Part shown: positions 49,820 through 57,991 of the stretch, piece by piece
Position numbering within the stretch: position 1 is the stretch's first letter
Layout of the letters: each line of letters starts with the position of its first letter
From: Conexibacter sp. CPCC 205762
GTDB taxonomy: Bacteria; Actinomycetota; Thermoleophilia; Solirubrobacterales; Solirubrobacteraceae
DNA length: 64,000 nt
Direction: 5' to 3'
Assembly: GCF_030646155.1 (NCBI RefSeq)
Contig: NZ_JAUTDN010000008.1
Location: 1 to 64,000 of the forward strand
Made by a program: the position numbers and the translations under genes
The notes under the pieces: generated by a model
The model's database searches: none
Seen by the model: the letters and a program-made list of their open reading frames with translations, nothing else
What the model was told of the DNA's origin: nothing

Positions 49820-50063
49820 GTGGCTCTGGCGAAGCAGCTGTCGATCCGAGTACCGTTCGATCTCCCTCGACTTCCTCGTGATCGAGCGCGACGTGCCCGA
49901 CCGGCATGCGGAGATGGTTGGGCTGGAGCGGGAGCTGCGCTCGTTCGGGGTGCCCGTCGACATCGTCGTCGTCAGCGAGGCCTACGCCGCCGAGTGGGCC
50001 GACGTGAAGAACTCGATCGTCCACGCCGCGCTGAGCGAAGGCCGCGAGCTTGCCGTCGCGTGA
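49820..50063 (+). pseudogene. Truncated MNT-type nucleotidyltransferase (antitoxin) relic
   Basis: The frame ending at TGA 50063 encodes SLDFLVIERDVPDRHAEMVG, then RELRSFGVPVDIVVVSEAYAAEWADVKNSIVHAALSEGREL, which fits the C-terminal two thirds of a minimal nucleotidyltransferase. The N-terminal strand with GSxARG and the first acidic pair is missing or replaced by sequence with no similarity, and no good start is present. The next frame holds a HEPN fragment, so this is a decayed MNT-HEPN pair. Confidence 0.65.
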
Positions 50064-50178
50064 CGGCCGGGACCTCGCGCGGGTCCTGCTCAGCAGACTG
50101 CAGAGAAGTCGCTGAAGGCCGTGCTCGCAGCTCGCGAGATCAAGTACGCGGAGACCGTGAGTGAATTGAGTCGACGGG
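50050..50178 (+). pseudogene. HEPN-domain toxin relic with internal deletion/frameshift
   Basis: PSRDGRDLARVLLSR is read from 50053 in one frame and reaches a stop at 50115. QQTAEKSLKAVLAAREIKYAETVSEL continues in another frame from 50091. Together they look like the start and the middle of a HEPN domain (the FHAQQAxEKxLKAVL helix), with the piece between deleted. It overlaps the end of the MNT relic, as partner genes in such modules do. Confidence 0.6.
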
Positions 50179-50200
50179 CTGTCGGCGCTGCGGAGGCCCG

Positions 50201-50449
50201 TTACGGCGCGCTTTGCCGCCGCGGAACATCCTTCAGCTCCGGCTGGCTGCCGCCCCGGCGCGCGAGCCTCGACTCCGGCCCGATCAGGTGCTCCGGCGTT
50301 CCGATGCTGCGAAGGAACTCGGCTTCGACCGGGTCGCGGGGTCTCTCACGTCTGATCGGGCCGAGGCGGGCGAGAACCTCGGCGCTCTTGGCGCGCCGGG
50401 CGGGCGAGTCGCGGCGCCACTGCTCGAAGGTCATCGATTCGGTTCTCAT
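50201..50449 (-). CDS. Small hypothetical protein paired with a nucleotidyltransferase-like gene
   Basis: An 82-residue basic protein: MRTESMTFEQWRRDSPARRAKSAEVLARLGPIRRERPRDPVEAEFLRSIGTPEHL. Its ATG overlaps the stop of the upstream nucleotidyltransferase-like gene (ATGA at 50446-50449). Size and coupling suggest a partner protein. I do not recognise it. Confidence 0.6.
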   Translation of the reverse strand: MRTESMTFEQWRRDSPARRAKSAEVLARLGPIRRERPRDPVEAEFLRSIGTPEHLIGPESRLARRGGSQPELKDVPRRQSAP

Positions 50450-51123
50450 GGCTGCTTGAAAGTGTATTCGGCTCGTAATGCGAGTCGGGCGATCTGGTGC
50501 AGTTCGTCGCTCTCCGCGGGTTCGCGGCCGGCCGCGAGCTCGGTTGCGAGCTGGGACAACGCATCGAGTGCGTGAGCAACGCGTCGTGTTTTCGCTCGCA
50601 CGCGAAGATTGTCAGTGCCTTCCGGTGTCACGTGGCTCAGGAGCACGAGCGCCTGCTGAGCGACCAATTGATGGCCGGTCGCCTGGAACTCCGCCAGGCG
50701 ATCGAGCAGGATGTCGATGGGCGAGAGGACCCGCGCCACGCGTCCAGACGGGAGCGAGACCTTCTTCACCACCGCATCAGCGTCGAGGTCGACGCTGGGA
50801 GCTTCGAGGAAGATCCCTGTTCCCGGCAGGCTCCAGTGGCGGCCGTCCTTGTTCTTCTCGAAGCCGAGCACGGCGAGTGTCGTGCTGAGCTGATCAGGGG
50901 TCGCCATCACGACGTCGATGTCGTACGTCACGAACGCGGGATCCTCGGTCCAGAAGTAGACGGCCATTCCACCGACGACGACCGGGTGTATGCCGAGCGG
51001 AGAGACGGCGGCGTCGATGATCGCGACGACCTCGAGCGTGCGCTCCGCGAGATCGTCGATCTGTGCGGCCTCCACGAGGGCTGCTCGAAGCTCTGCGAGT
51101 CGCGGATCCGCTCGCCCGGTCAT
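50446..51123 (-). CDS. Nucleotidyltransferase-fold protein (DUF6036-like)
   Basis: A 225-residue protein. Its VVVGGMAVYFWTEDPAFVTYDIDVVMATPDQL segment matches the GG...D-x-D core of nucleotidyltransferase-like proteins (AbiEii/DUF6036 group). A C-terminal helical part contains SPIDILLDRLAEFQATGHQLVAQQALVLL. Many relatives act in toxin-antitoxin or phage-defence pairs. The next gene is a small ORF overlapping by four bases. It lies beside the decayed MNT-HEPN pair and has less extreme GC, pointing to an accessory patch. Confidence 0.8.
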   Translation of the reverse strand: MTGRADPRLAELRAALVEAAQIDDLAERTLEVVAIIDAAVSPLGIHPVVVGGMAVYFWTEDPAFVTYDIDVVMATPDQLSTTLAVLGFEKNKDGRHWSLPGTGIFLEAPSVDLDADAVVKKVSLPSGRVARVLSPIDILLDRLAEFQATGHQLVAQQALVLLSHVTPEGTDNLRVRAKTRRVAHALDALSQLATELAAGREPAESDELHQIARLALRAEYTFKQP

Positions 51124-51191
51124 GGGACGAACCTACTCCGCCTGTCGGCGTCCCGGCGCCGCCCGGGGGAACGCGTACGCTGTCGCGTCTG

Positions 51192-54100
51192 ATGGCGATC
51201 GTCGAACGCGACAGCGAGCTGGGGGTGCTCGCGGCTGGGGCGCGGGCTGCGGCGGGCGGCGAGGGGGCGGTCGTGCTGCTGGAGGGGGTCGCGGGGATCG
51301 GGAAGACCGCGCTGCTGCGGCAGGGGCGGGCGGTGGCGGAGGACGCGGGGTTGACGGTGCTGGCGGGCGTCGCCTCGGCGCTCGACCGGGACTTTCCCTT
51401 CGGACTAGTCCATCAGCTGCTCGACCCGGAGCTGGAGAGCGCTGGCGGGGAGCGGCGGGCGCGGCTGCTGGCTGGGGCGGCGGGGCAGGCGGCGTCGGTG
51501 CTCGACGTCGGCGCGGCGGCGGGCGGGCAGGGCGGGTCGGGCGCGGCCGATCCGGCGCCGACGCACGCGGTGCTGCATGGGCTCTACTGGCTCGTCGCCA
51601 ACCTCGCGGAGGAGCGGCCGTTGGCGCTGCTGGTCGACGATCTGCACTGGGCCGATCTCTCGTCGCTGCGGTTTCTGGAGTTCCTCGGGCGGCGGCTGCA
51701 CGGGTTGCCGGTGCTGGTGATCGGCGCGACGCGGGTGGGGGAGCCGGGGGCGGACGCGGAGCTGCTGGCGGCGCTCGCCGGCGGGCCGGCGGCGCGGGTG
51801 CTGCGGCCGGCGCCGCTGACGACGGACGGAGCGGGCGTGCTGCTCGCGACGACGCTCGGGGAGCAGCCGGAGCCGACCTTCACCGCCGCCTCGGTCGAGG
51901 CGACCGGCGGCAATCCGCTGCTGCTCAACGAGCTGGCGCGCGCGGCCGCCGAATCGGGCCTGGGCGGGCGGGAGCAGGAGGTCGCGCGGCTGGCCGAGCT
52001 GGGGTCACCGGACCTCGCGGCCGCGGTCGAGCGGCGGCTCTCGGCGCTCGGGCCGGACGCGGTCGCGGTCGCGCGGGCTGCCGCGGTGCTGGGCGAGCGG
52101 GCGACGCGCGACGACCTCGCCGCGCTCGCCCGCCTCGACGCCGTTGCCGCGACGGCAGCAGCCGATCGGCTCGCGCGCGCCGGCGTGCTCGAAGCGGGCG
52201 GCTGGACCTTCGTCCATCCGCTCGTGCGCGAGGCCGCGCAGGCGAGCGTCCCACCCGGCGAGCGGGCCGACCTGCACGGCCGCGCGGCGGCGCGGCTGAG
52301 CGCCCGCGGCGCGCGCCTGGAGGAGATCGCCGCGCACCTGCTCGCGGCCGAGCCGGGCAGCTCGCCGGAGACCGTCGCGACGCTGCGCGAGGCCGCGCGG
52401 GCGGCGGCCGCGGAGGGCGCCCCCGACACCGCCGTCGCCTACCTGCGCCGGGCGCTGCGGGAGCAGCCGGCCGCCGCGGGCATCGCGCAGGGGGAGGCCG
52501 CGGGCATCGCGCAGGGGGAGGCCGCGGGCATCGCGCAGGGGGAGGCCGCCGGCATCGCGCAGGGGGAGGCCGCCGGCATCGCGCAGGGGAAGGCCGCGGG
52601 CGTCGCGCAGGGAGAGGGCGGCGTCGCGCGAGGGGGCGCCGACGGCATCGCGCGCGGGGGCGCCGGCGGGATCGCGCCGGCAGCCGCCGACCGCGCCGGC
52701 CTGCTGCTCGAACTGGGCGAGCTGGAGGTGCTCGTGGGGGCTCCGGAAGGGGTCGGGCGGCTGGGGGAGGCGATCGCGAGCGCGGGGCTCGGCGACGACG
52801 CGCTCGCGCGGGCGCGCGCCAGCCGCGCCCGCGTGCGGGTGCTGGCCGAGCCGGCGGCCGCCGTCAGCGACCTCGAGGCCGCGGTCGCGACGGCGCGCGA
52901 CCCGCGCCTGAAGCTCCAGCTCGAATCCTCGCTGCTCGACGCGACCGCCTACGTCGCCTCGCTGCGCACCGAGCGCGAGGCGCTGCTGCACGCGCCCGGG
53001 GAGCCGTCGATCGTGCGCAAGGCCCACCTGCTGACCGACAGCGCATACCGCTGCCGGCCGATCGGCGAGACGGAGGCGCTCGCGCGCGAGGTGATCGGCA
53101 GCCGCGAGCTGCTCGACGCCGTCGGCTCCGCCAGCGGCACCTACAACCTCGTGACGATCGCGCTGCGGCACGCCGAGCTGCGCGACCTCGCCGACGGCGC
53201 GCTGCAGGACGGCGAGCGCTCGGTCCGCCGCAGCGGCTCGCGGCTCGGGCTCGCGGTGATCGAGCACGCGCGCGCCCTCTGGCAGCTGACCTTCGGCTCG
53301 CTCGGCGCCGGCGAGGCGTACGCGCGCGCCGCGCTGGCGACGATGGAGGAGCTGAGACTGGCGCTGTCGGTCGTCTCGACCGAGACGGTCCTGTCGGAGT
53401 TCCTGCGCGAGCGCGGCGCGCTCGACGAGGCGGCCGAGCGGATCGAGGCGGTCGCGCTTCCGCCCGGCGCCGAGGGCACGATCGTCTACCCCGACTTCCT
53501 CTCCGCCCGCGCGATGGTGCGCTGGACGCGCGGCGGGCGCGAGGCGGCCGAGAGCGACCTGCGCGCCGCCCGCGCCGCGCTGCTCGCCGGCGGCTGGCGG
53601 GCACCGCTGAAGTCGCTCGCGTCGATCCGCCTGATCGCGCTGCTGGCCGAGCGCGGCGAACGCGACGAGGCGATGGAGCTGGCCGCCGAGGAGGAGGCGA
53701 TCGCGCGCGGGATCGGCACGCCCGGCGCGCTCGGCTCCGTCCTCCACGTCCGCGCCCGCGCGCTCGGCGGCGAGGAGGGGCTGGAGCTGCTGACGGAGGC
53801 GACGCGGCTGCTGCGCGACAGCCCGTTGCTGCTGCAGACCGGCTGGGCGCAGCACGACCTCGGCGCGACGCTGCGGCGCGCCCGCCGCCGCGCCGACGCG
53901 CGCGAGCCGCTGCGCGAGGCGCTCGACCTCGCCCGCCGCATCGGCGCCACGCGGCTCGCCGACTCCGCCCGCGAGGAGCTGCTCGCCTCCGGCGCGCGGC
54001 CGCGGCGCGAGGCGCTCTCCGGCGTCGAGGCGCTGACGCCGAGCGAACGGCGCGTCGCCGCGCTCGCCGCCGAGGGGATGAGCAATCGCGAGATCGCCGA

Positions 54101-54263
54101 GACGCTGTGGGTGACGCGCAAGACGGTCGAGCTGCACCTCGGCAACGTCTACGCGAAGCTCGGGATCCGCCGCGCCCAGCTGGCGGACGCGCTCACGGGC
54201 GCCGAGGCGCCGGCGGAGCCGAGCGGCGCGAGCGGCGTCGAGACGCCCGCGGGGAGGGACTGA
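51192..54263 (+). CDS. Large ATP-binding LuxR-family regulator (LAL-type)
   Basis: A 1023-residue regulator. The N-terminal AAA-type ATPase has Walker A LLEGVAGIGKTALLRQG and Walker B LALLVDDLHWADLSSLRFLE. A helical middle with TPR-like character follows. The C-terminus is a LuxR helix-turn-helix (LTPSERRVAALAAEGMSNREIAETLWVTRKTVELHLGNVYAKLGIRRAQL). Such proteins often activate secondary metabolism or catabolic genes. Inserted at about residues 428-475 is an AAGIAQGE repeat, six times. ATG at 51192 (MAIVERDSELG) is the family-typical start. The first part is exceptionally rich in GGG. Confidence 0.92.
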   Translation: MAIVERDSELGVLAAGARAAAGGEGAVVLLEGVAGIGKTALLRQGRAVAEDAGLTVLAGVASALDRDFPFGLVHQLLDPELESAGGERRARLLAGAAGQAASVLDVGAAAGGQGGSGAADPAPTHAVLHGLYWLVANLAEERPLALLVDDLHWADLSSLRFLEFLGRRLHGLPVLVIGATRVGEPGADAELLAALAGGPAARVLRPAPLTTDGAGVLLATTLGEQPEPTFTAASVEATGGNPLLLNELARAAAESGLGGREQEVARLAELGSPDLAAAVERRLSALGPDAVAVARAAAVLGERATRDDLAALARLDAVAATAAADRLARAGVLEAGGWTFVHPLVREAAQASVPPGERADLHGRAAARLSARGARLEEIAAHLLAAEPGSSPETVATLREAARAAAAEGAPDTAVAYLRRALREQPAAAGIAQGEAAGIAQGEAAGIAQGEAAGIAQGEAAGIAQGKAAGVAQGEGGVARGGADGIARGGAGGIAPAAADRAGLLLELGELEVLVGAPEGVGRLGEAIASAGLGDDALARARASRARVRVLAEPAAAVSDLEAAVATARDPRLKLQLESSLLDATAYVASLRTEREALLHAPGEPSIVRKAHLLTDSAYRCRPIGETEALAREVIGSRELLDAVGSASGTYNLVTIALRHAELRDLADGALQDGERSVRRSGSRLGLAVIEHARALWQLTFGSLGAGEAYARAALATMEELRLALSVVSTETVLSEFLRERGALDEAAERIEAVALPPGAEGTIVYPDFLSARAMVRWTRGGREAAESDLRAARAALLAGGWRAPLKSLASIRLIALLAERGERDEAMELAAEEEAIARGIGTPGALGSVLHVRARALGGEEGLELLTEATRLLRDSPLLLQTGWAQHDLGATLRRARRRADAREPLREALDLARRIGATRLADSAREELLASGARPRREALSGVEALTPSERRVAALAAEGMSNREIAETLWVTRKTVELHLGNVYAKLGIRRAQLADALTGAEAPAEPSGASGVETPAGRD
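52473..52616 (+). repeat. Six in-frame 24-bp tandem repeats
   Basis: Units of 24 bp, GCCGCGGGCATCGCGCAGG plus GGGAG in the first, run from 52473 to 52616 and encode AAGIAQGE. Units 1-3 are identical, 4-6 carry single changes, and degenerate copies follow to about 52680. The period keeps the reading frame, so copy number can change without breaking the gene. Confidence 0.9.
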
Positions 54264-54267
54264 GCCG

Positions 54268-55365
54268 ATGGACCTGCTGCGGCCCGTGAGGGCGTTCGAC
54301 CGGCTCCAGCGCCGCACGCCGTGGCTCGGCTTCCCGATCGCGGTCATCAAGAAGTTCTCCGACGACAAGGCCGGCCACCTGGCGGCGCTGATCGCCTGGT
54401 ACGGCTTCTTCTCGCTGTTCCCGCTGCTGCTGGTGCTGGTGACCGTGCTCGGCTACGTGCTGGCCGGCAACAACGGCTGGTACGACACGATCGTCGACTC
54501 GGCGCTGGGGCAGTTCCCGATCCTCGGCGACGACCTCCAGGTCGGCGCGCTGAGAGGCGACACGACCGCGCTCGTGATCGGCATCGCGGGCGCGCTGTGG
54601 GCCGGGCTCGGCGTCACGATCGCGGCGCAGCGGGCGATGGACGAGGTGTGGGACGTGCCGCACCGCGAGCGGCGCAACTTCCTCACCGCGCGCGGCCGCG
54701 GGCTGCTGGTGCTGGTCGCGCTCGGCGGGCTGAACATCTCGATCACGATCGCCGTCGGCCTGATCGTCGGCGGGCTCGGCAGCTTCGGCGTGCGCGCCTC
54801 CGGCCTCGGCCTGACGCTGATACTCGACGTGCTGCTGTTCTGGGTCACCTTCCGGCTGCTGACGGTGCCCGAGGTGCCGATGGGCGACATGTGGCTCGGC
54901 GTGCTGCTGGCGGCGCTCGGCTGGGCGGCGCTGCAGACGGTCGGCACGATCTACGTCGACCGCGTCGTCAGCCGGGCCGGAGCGACCTACGGCCTGTTCG
55001 CCTTGGTCATCGGCCTGCTGTCATGGCTCTACCTCGGCGGCCAGATCCTGCTCTATGCCGCCGAGGCGAATGTCGTGCGCGTGCGGCGCCTGTGGCCGCG
55101 CGGGCTGCTGGACCCGGTGACGGCAGCCGACGTGAAGGTGATGCGGGCGCTCGCGCGCGTCGAGGAGCGCAAGGAGGGCGCGCACGTGGAGGTCACGTTC
55201 GCGCCCGTGGCGCGGTCACAAGGCGGTGCTGCGGCCCCCGCGCGCGCCCGTGATGAAGATCACGATCGCGACGATTCCGAGCACGAACAGGATCGGGTTG
55301 ACGATCACACCGCCCGCGATCGCGAGCACGAGCAACACGATGCCGAGGATCAGCCAAAGCATTGA
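54268..55365 (+). CDS. YihY/BrkB-family membrane protein
   Basis: A 365-residue membrane protein with about six helices. The family signature is HLAALIAWYGFFSLFPLLLVLVTVLGY; GIAGALWAGLGVTIAAQRAMDEVWDVPHRERRNFL and ATYGLFALVIGLLSWLYLGGQILLYAAEANVVR follow. The last 47 residues are strongly charged (RARDEDHDRDDSEHEQDR ...) and are encoded opposite the small membrane-protein gene at 55216-55362, so the tail is probably a by-product of the overlap. It starts five bases after the regulator gene stop and may be co-transcribed. Confidence 0.9.
   Translation: MDLLRPVRAFDRLQRRTPWLGFPIAVIKKFSDDKAGHLAALIAWYGFFSLFPLLLVLVTVLGYVLAGNNGWYDTIVDSALGQFPILGDDLQVGALRGDTTALVIGIAGALWAGLGVTIAAQRAMDEVWDVPHRERRNFLTARGRGLLVLVALGGLNISITIAVGLIVGGLGSFGVRASGLGLTLILDVLLFWVTFRLLTVPEVPMGDMWLGVLLAALGWAALQTVGTIYVDRVVSRAGATYGLFALVIGLLSWLYLGGQILLYAAEANVVRVRRLWPRGLLDPVTAADVKVMRALARVEERKEGAHVEVTFAPVARSQGGAAAPARARDEDHDRDDSEHEQDRVDDHTARDREHEQHDAEDQPKH
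55216..55362 (-). CDS. Small hydrophobic membrane protein (DUF6131-like), antisense to the YihY end
   Basis: A 48-residue protein made of two hydrophobic helices: MLWLILGIVLLVLAIAGG and NPILFVLGIVAIVIFITGA, with an Arg/Gly/Ser tail. It resembles short DUF6131-type proteins. ATG at 55362 follows GGAGGAAGG nine bases upstream. It lies entirely within the 3' end of the YihY gene on the other strand. The ribosome site and membrane pattern argue for a real gene. Confidence 0.72.
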   Translation of the reverse strand: MLWLILGIVLLVLAIAGGVIVNPILFVLGIVAIVIFITGARGGRSTAL

Positions 55366-55470
55366 AGTAGTCCTTCCTCCGTTGATGAATCCGCTGAACG
55401 TGCGGGCGATTCATTCCGCAAGCGGTGTCGTCTCAGCTACCCGCGAGTCGGCGGGAGCATGCGGAATCGA

Positions 55471-56454
55471 TCAGATCAGCCGCCGCTCGCGCAGCCACGT
55501 CTCCGTTCGCGCCATCCCCTCGGCGAGCGTCACCGCCGGCTCGTAGCCGAGCAGCAGGCGCGCCTTCTCGATCGAGTAGCCGCCGCGCCGCGCGAAGTAG
55601 CGCATCGAGACCGGGTTGACCTCGGACTCGGCGCCGCGCAGGCGGTTGACGGCGGCGATCGCGCCGGCCGCGCCGACCGCGACGGAGGTCGGCAGCACGA
55701 GCGGCCCGCGGCGGCCGGCCCAGCGGTGGTGGTACGTGAAGAAGTCGCGCGTGGAGACGGTCATCCCGCCGGCCAGCGTCAGCACCTGGCCGCTCGCCGC
55801 CGGCGCGGCGGCCGCGGCGGCGATCCCGTCGGCGAGATCGTCGACGTAGACGGGGCTGAAGCGGCCGCGGCCCATCGCCGGGAGCGCGAACATGCCGCGC
55901 CGGACCAGCTCCAGCGGCATCACGATCCACGGCCGCGAGCCGGGGCCGTAGACGTCGCCGGGGCGGACGACCGTGCAGGCCAGCTCGCCGGCCGCGTGCG
56001 CCTGCAGCACGACGTGCTCGCTGGCGATCTTCGTGTCGACGTAGGGCGCGCCGTCGGGGCGGACCGGGTGGCGCTCGCCGACGTCGTCGGGAAAGCCGAG
56101 GTCGGAGAAGGCGCGGATCGAGGAGAGGTGCAGGAACCGCTCGGCGCTGCCGCGGGCGGCCGCGTCGAGCACGTTGCGGGTGCCGAGCACGTTGACGCGC
56201 CAGGAGGCGCCGAGGCCCTGCGCGTTGGAGACGACCGCGGCCGTGTGGACGACGAGGTCGCAGCCGGCGGCGTGGCGCTGCCACGCGCCCGGCTCGGCGA
56301 CGTCGCCCGCGACGATCCCCGCGGCGGGATCGGCGACCGCGTCGACGCCGCGCACCTCGGCGCCGGCGTCGCGCCAGCGCGCGGCCAGGGTGCGCCCGAT
56401 GAAGCCTGCGGCGCCGGTCACGAAGACCCGCCGCGGCACAGACCAGCTCTCCAT
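55471..56454 (-). CDS. NAD-dependent epimerase / 3-beta-hydroxysteroid dehydrogenase-like protein
   Basis: A 327-residue extended short-chain dehydrogenase. NAD motif RVFVTGAAGFIGRTLAAR, VVHTAAVVS, the catalytic serine in LHLSSIRAF and the YxxxK motif in PYVDTKIASEHVV are present. VRPGDVYGPGSRPWIVMPLE and SPVYVDDLADGIAAA match the steroid/sugar epimerase group. Substrate unknown. ATG at 56454 (MESWSVPRRVFVTG) is chosen. It is divergent from the MATE exporter, with only 31 bp between starts, so the two promoters must overlap each other's genes. Confidence 0.9.
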   Translation of the reverse strand: MESWSVPRRVFVTGAAGFIGRTLAARWRDAGAEVRGVDAVADPAAGIVAGDVAEPGAWQRHAAGCDLVVHTAAVVSNAQGLGASWRVNVLGTRNVLDAAARGSAERFLHLSSIRAFSDLGFPDDVGERHPVRPDGAPYVDTKIASEHVVLQAHAAGELACTVVRPGDVYGPGSRPWIVMPLELVRRGMFALPAMGRGRFSPVYVDDLADGIAAAAAAPAASGQVLTLAGGMTVSTRDFFTYHHRWAGRRGPLVLPTSVAVGAAGAIAAVNRLRGAESEVNPVSMRYFARRGGYSIEKARLLLGYEPAVTLAEGMARTETWLRERRLI

Positions 56455-56485
56455 CCGGCGCACGCTACTGCGACCATCCGCCGCC

Positions 56486-57847
56486 GTGCGCCGACTGCGA
56501 CCGTCATTGCGACCGACCCGTCACGACCGCGAGCTGGTGCGACTGGCGCTGCCCGCGCTCGGCGCGCTCGCGGCCGAGCCGCTCTACCTGCTCGTCGACA
56601 CCGCCGTCGTCGGCCATCTCGGCACGCCGCAGCTGGCGGCGCTGGGGATCGCGACGGTTATCCTCACGACCGCCTTTACGCTCTTCAACTTCCTCGCCTA
56701 CGGCACGACCGCGCAGGTCGCGCGGCTGCACGGGGCGGGGGAGGAGCGCGCGGCCGGCCGGATCGCCGCGCAGGCGCTGTGGCTGGCGAGCGGGCTCGGG
56801 CTGCTGCTGTGCGTCGCGATCGTCGCGCTGGCGGTGCCGGCGGTGCGGCTGATGGGCGGCGAGGGCCAGACGGCGGCGTACGCGGTCCAGTATCTGCGGA
56901 TCGCGGCGCTCGGGCTGCCGTTCGCGTTGATCGCGCTGGCCGGCCAGGGCTATCTGCGCGGCACCGCCGACCTGCGCACGCCGCTGCTGATCGTGATGAC
57001 GGCGAACGCGCTCAACGTCGTGCTGGAGCTGCTGTTCGTCTACGGCTTCGCGTGGGGGATCGAGGGCAGCGCCGCCGGCACCGCGTTCGCGCAGGCGTGC
57101 ATGGGCGCGGCGTTCGCGTGGACGCTGCTGCGGGCGCCGGCCGACAGCCGCCGGCCGCAGCGGCGGGCGATCGCCGCGCTGGCCCGCATAGGCGGCCACC
57201 TGTTCGTCCGCACGGCCGCGCTGACCGGCGCCTTCGCGGTCGCCAGCGCCGTCGTCGCGCGCGTCGGCACCGCCTCGCTCGGCGCGCACCAGATCGCCTT
57301 CCAGCTGTGGTCGTTCCTCGCGCTGGTGCTCGACGCGATCGCGATCGCCGCGCAGGTGATCGTCGGCCGTGCGCTCGGCGCGGGGCGCGGCGGCGAGGCA
57401 CGCACGGCGGCGACGCGGATGATCTGGTGGTCGGTCGCCTTCGGCGCGCTGCTGGGCGCGATCATGTTGGCGCTCGGGAGCGTCCTGCCGCAGGCGTTCA
57501 CCGACGATCCGGCCGTGATCGAGCGGACACGCGCCGTCTGGTGGCTGTTCGCGCTGATGCAGCCGGCGGCGGGCGCGGTCTTCGCGCTCGACGGAATCCT
57601 GATCGGGGCGGGCGATTCGCGCTTCCTGATGCAGTCGATGGTGGTCGCCGCGCTCGGCGTCTTCGTCCCGCTGGCGGTGCTGTCGCTCGTGTTCGACTGG
57701 GGGCTGGTCGGCGTCTGGTGCGGGATCGTCGGGCTGATCGTCGCGCGGCTGCTGCTGACGCTGTGGCGGTTCGCCCAGGGTGGGTGGGTGACGGCCGGCG
57801 CGCCCGAACCACCCGAAACCGGCTCACCGTACCCCGGAGAGGGGTGA
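56486..57847 (+). CDS. MATE-family efflux transporter
   Basis: A 453-residue exporter with twelve hydrophobic helices. LALPALGALAAEPLYLLVDTAVVGHLGTPQLAALGIATVI is the family N-terminus, and GLGLLLCVAIVALAVPAVRLMGGEG and the second-half equivalent follow. It resembles the DinF-like branch. The most plausible start is GTG 56486. An inverted repeat GCTCACC/GGTGAGC (57822-57849) overlaps its stop and may help termination. Confidence 0.9.
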   Translation: MRRLRPSLRPTRHDRELVRLALPALGALAAEPLYLLVDTAVVGHLGTPQLAALGIATVILTTAFTLFNFLAYGTTAQVARLHGAGEERAAGRIAAQALWLASGLGLLLCVAIVALAVPAVRLMGGEGQTAAYAVQYLRIAALGLPFALIALAGQGYLRGTADLRTPLLIVMTANALNVVLELLFVYGFAWGIEGSAAGTAFAQACMGAAFAWTLLRAPADSRRPQRRAIAALARIGGHLFVRTAALTGAFAVASAVVARVGTASLGAHQIAFQLWSFLALVLDAIAIAAQVIVGRALGAGRGGEARTAATRMIWWSVAFGALLGAIMLALGSVLPQAFTDDPAVIERTRAVWWLFALMQPAAGAVFALDGILIGAGDSRFLMQSMVVAALGVFVPLAVLSLVFDWGLVGVWCGIVGLIVARLLLTLWRFAQGGWVTAGAPEPPETGSPYPGEG

Positions 57848-57915
57848 GCAAACCATTGGGATGCGCCCTAACCGGACACAAACAATTCAGCAACTGAACG
57901 TCAACTCCTCAAGCC

Positions 57916-57943
57916 TTGATCGTCCGTTAGCGGCGACTAGATT
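57916..57943 (+). promoter_or_regulatory. Sigma-70-type promoter of the peptide transporter operon
   Basis: TTGATC (57916-57921) and TAGATT (57938-57943) are separated by 16 bases. Transcription would start near 57950, leaving a leader of about 40 bases. GAGGAGG at 57977-57983, eight bases before the ATG, is a strong ribosome site. Confidence 0.6.
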
Positions 57944-57991
57944 GCTTGCCCGCAGGTAAAGCTGGAGCTATACGACGAGGAGGCTCTATCA

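Noticed and set aside
49548..50024. Minus-strand gene covering the end of the EamA gene and the MNT relic
   Set aside because: Sequence is low-complexity Arg/Gly/Ser and antisense to recognisable coding sequence.
51192..52000. Horizontally acquired regulator because of the GGG-rich start of the gene
   Set aside because: Overall GC stays in the range of the region and the rest of the gene looks native; composition alone is not enough.
52473..52616. CRISPR or mobile-element terminal repeat
   Set aside because: The 24-bp units keep the reading frame and encode a peptide repeat in a regulator.
57822..57849. Strong terminator at the end of the MATE gene
   Set aside because: The 7-bp arms overlap the stop codon, have a long loop and no T-tract, so it is only mentioned as a possibility in the gene entry.
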